From Bacteroides sp. (lineage in GTDB: Bacteria; Bacteroidota; Bacteroidia; Bacteroidales; Bacteroidaceae), in assembly GCA_015060705.1 (NCBI GenBank), contig SUXY01000035.1:1-33358 (forward strand): a DNA stretch of 33,358 nt, in the 5' to 3' direction. The notes below the pieces were generated by a model, which worked only from the letters and a program-made list of their open reading frames with translations, was not told the DNA's origin and did no database searches. This document shows, piece after piece, positions 33,290 through 33,358 of the stretch; position 1 is the first letter of the stretch; the number at the start of each line of letters is the position of its first letter. The position numbers were made by a program, and so were the translations under genes.

Positions 33290-33358
33290 GGCGGGATAGC
33301 TCAGCTGGTTAGAGCGCATGATTCATAATCATGAGGTCCCCGGTTCAATCCCGGGTCC
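33290..33358 (+). tRNA. tRNA with CAU anticodon (Met, or Ile-CAU), 3' end outside window
   Basis: Acceptor 5' strand GGCGGGA, D-arm GCTC...GAGC, anticodon stem CATGA/TCATG with loop TTCATAA (CAU), T-arm CCCGG/CCGGG around TTCAATC. The window ends after TCC, so about 8 bases of the 3' acceptor strand are missing. It lacks the C1-A72 mismatch of initiator tRNA as far as visible (starts G), so elongator Met or tRNA-Ile2 (lysidine-modified) are the candidates; Met is more likely. Confidence 0.9.

Overview
The window reads as chromosomal DNA of a Bacteroidales bacterium, most likely Bacteroides or Phocaeicola. The evidence is promoters of the Bacteroidetes type (-7 TAnnTTTG, often with TTTG/TTG about 20 bases upstream), an alpha2-type glycyl-tRNA synthetase, a fused LptF/LptG-type permease, 6-bladed beta-propeller lipoproteins, a membrane-anchored TPR/HTH regulator, a GH3/beta-lactamase fusion, and DUF3990/DUF3791 genes.

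Layout. 1-786 (-) is the start of a type II topoisomerase A subunit (ParC/GyrA-like), cut by the window edge. 1039-3187 (+) holds glyS and an FKBP-type lipoprotein, convergent with asd (3243-4253, -). 4417-7235 (+) is a CPA2 antiporter with an overlapping LolD-like ATPase. A small DUF2007 gene (-), a CvfB-like S1 protein (+) and a secreted Tyr/Lys/Arg-rich protein (+) follow. 9444-15139 (-) is a five-gene tripartite efflux operon: ATPase, two MacB-type permeases, periplasmic adaptor, TolC-like channel. 15289-16655 (+) couples a ROK sugar kinase to a RhaM-like mutarotase. Then come a 45-residue small ORF (-), a probable short terminated RNA, a periplasmic isoaspartyl peptidase/asparaginase (+), rplS (-), a 991-residue GH3/beta-lactamase fusion (+) and a 55-residue 2[4Fe-4S] ferredoxin (+).

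22267-28232 is the accessory part. A TPR/HTH regulator and a beta-propeller lipoprotein form one operon (-). An AT-rich segment with a second beta-propeller lipoprotein and a three-gene DUF3791-DUF3990-small protein cassette (likely an ADP-ribosyltransferase-fold toxin module) lies upstream. Both units carry a near-identical block of about 164 bp ending exactly 19 bp upstream of identical -7 elements, which suggests a shared regulator. A cluster of GTTCCA/TGGAAC palindromes follows. The window closes with an lptFG-ribBA-aspC gene row (-), a START-like protein (-) and the first 69 bases of a tRNA with a CAU anticodon (+).

Repeats: a 93-bp inverted-repeat element occurs twice (894-986, 7248-7340), with a probable half copy at 28191-28215. 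No CRISPR array, transposase, integrase or rRNA was seen. All identifications come from reading translations and recalling families; no database search was run.
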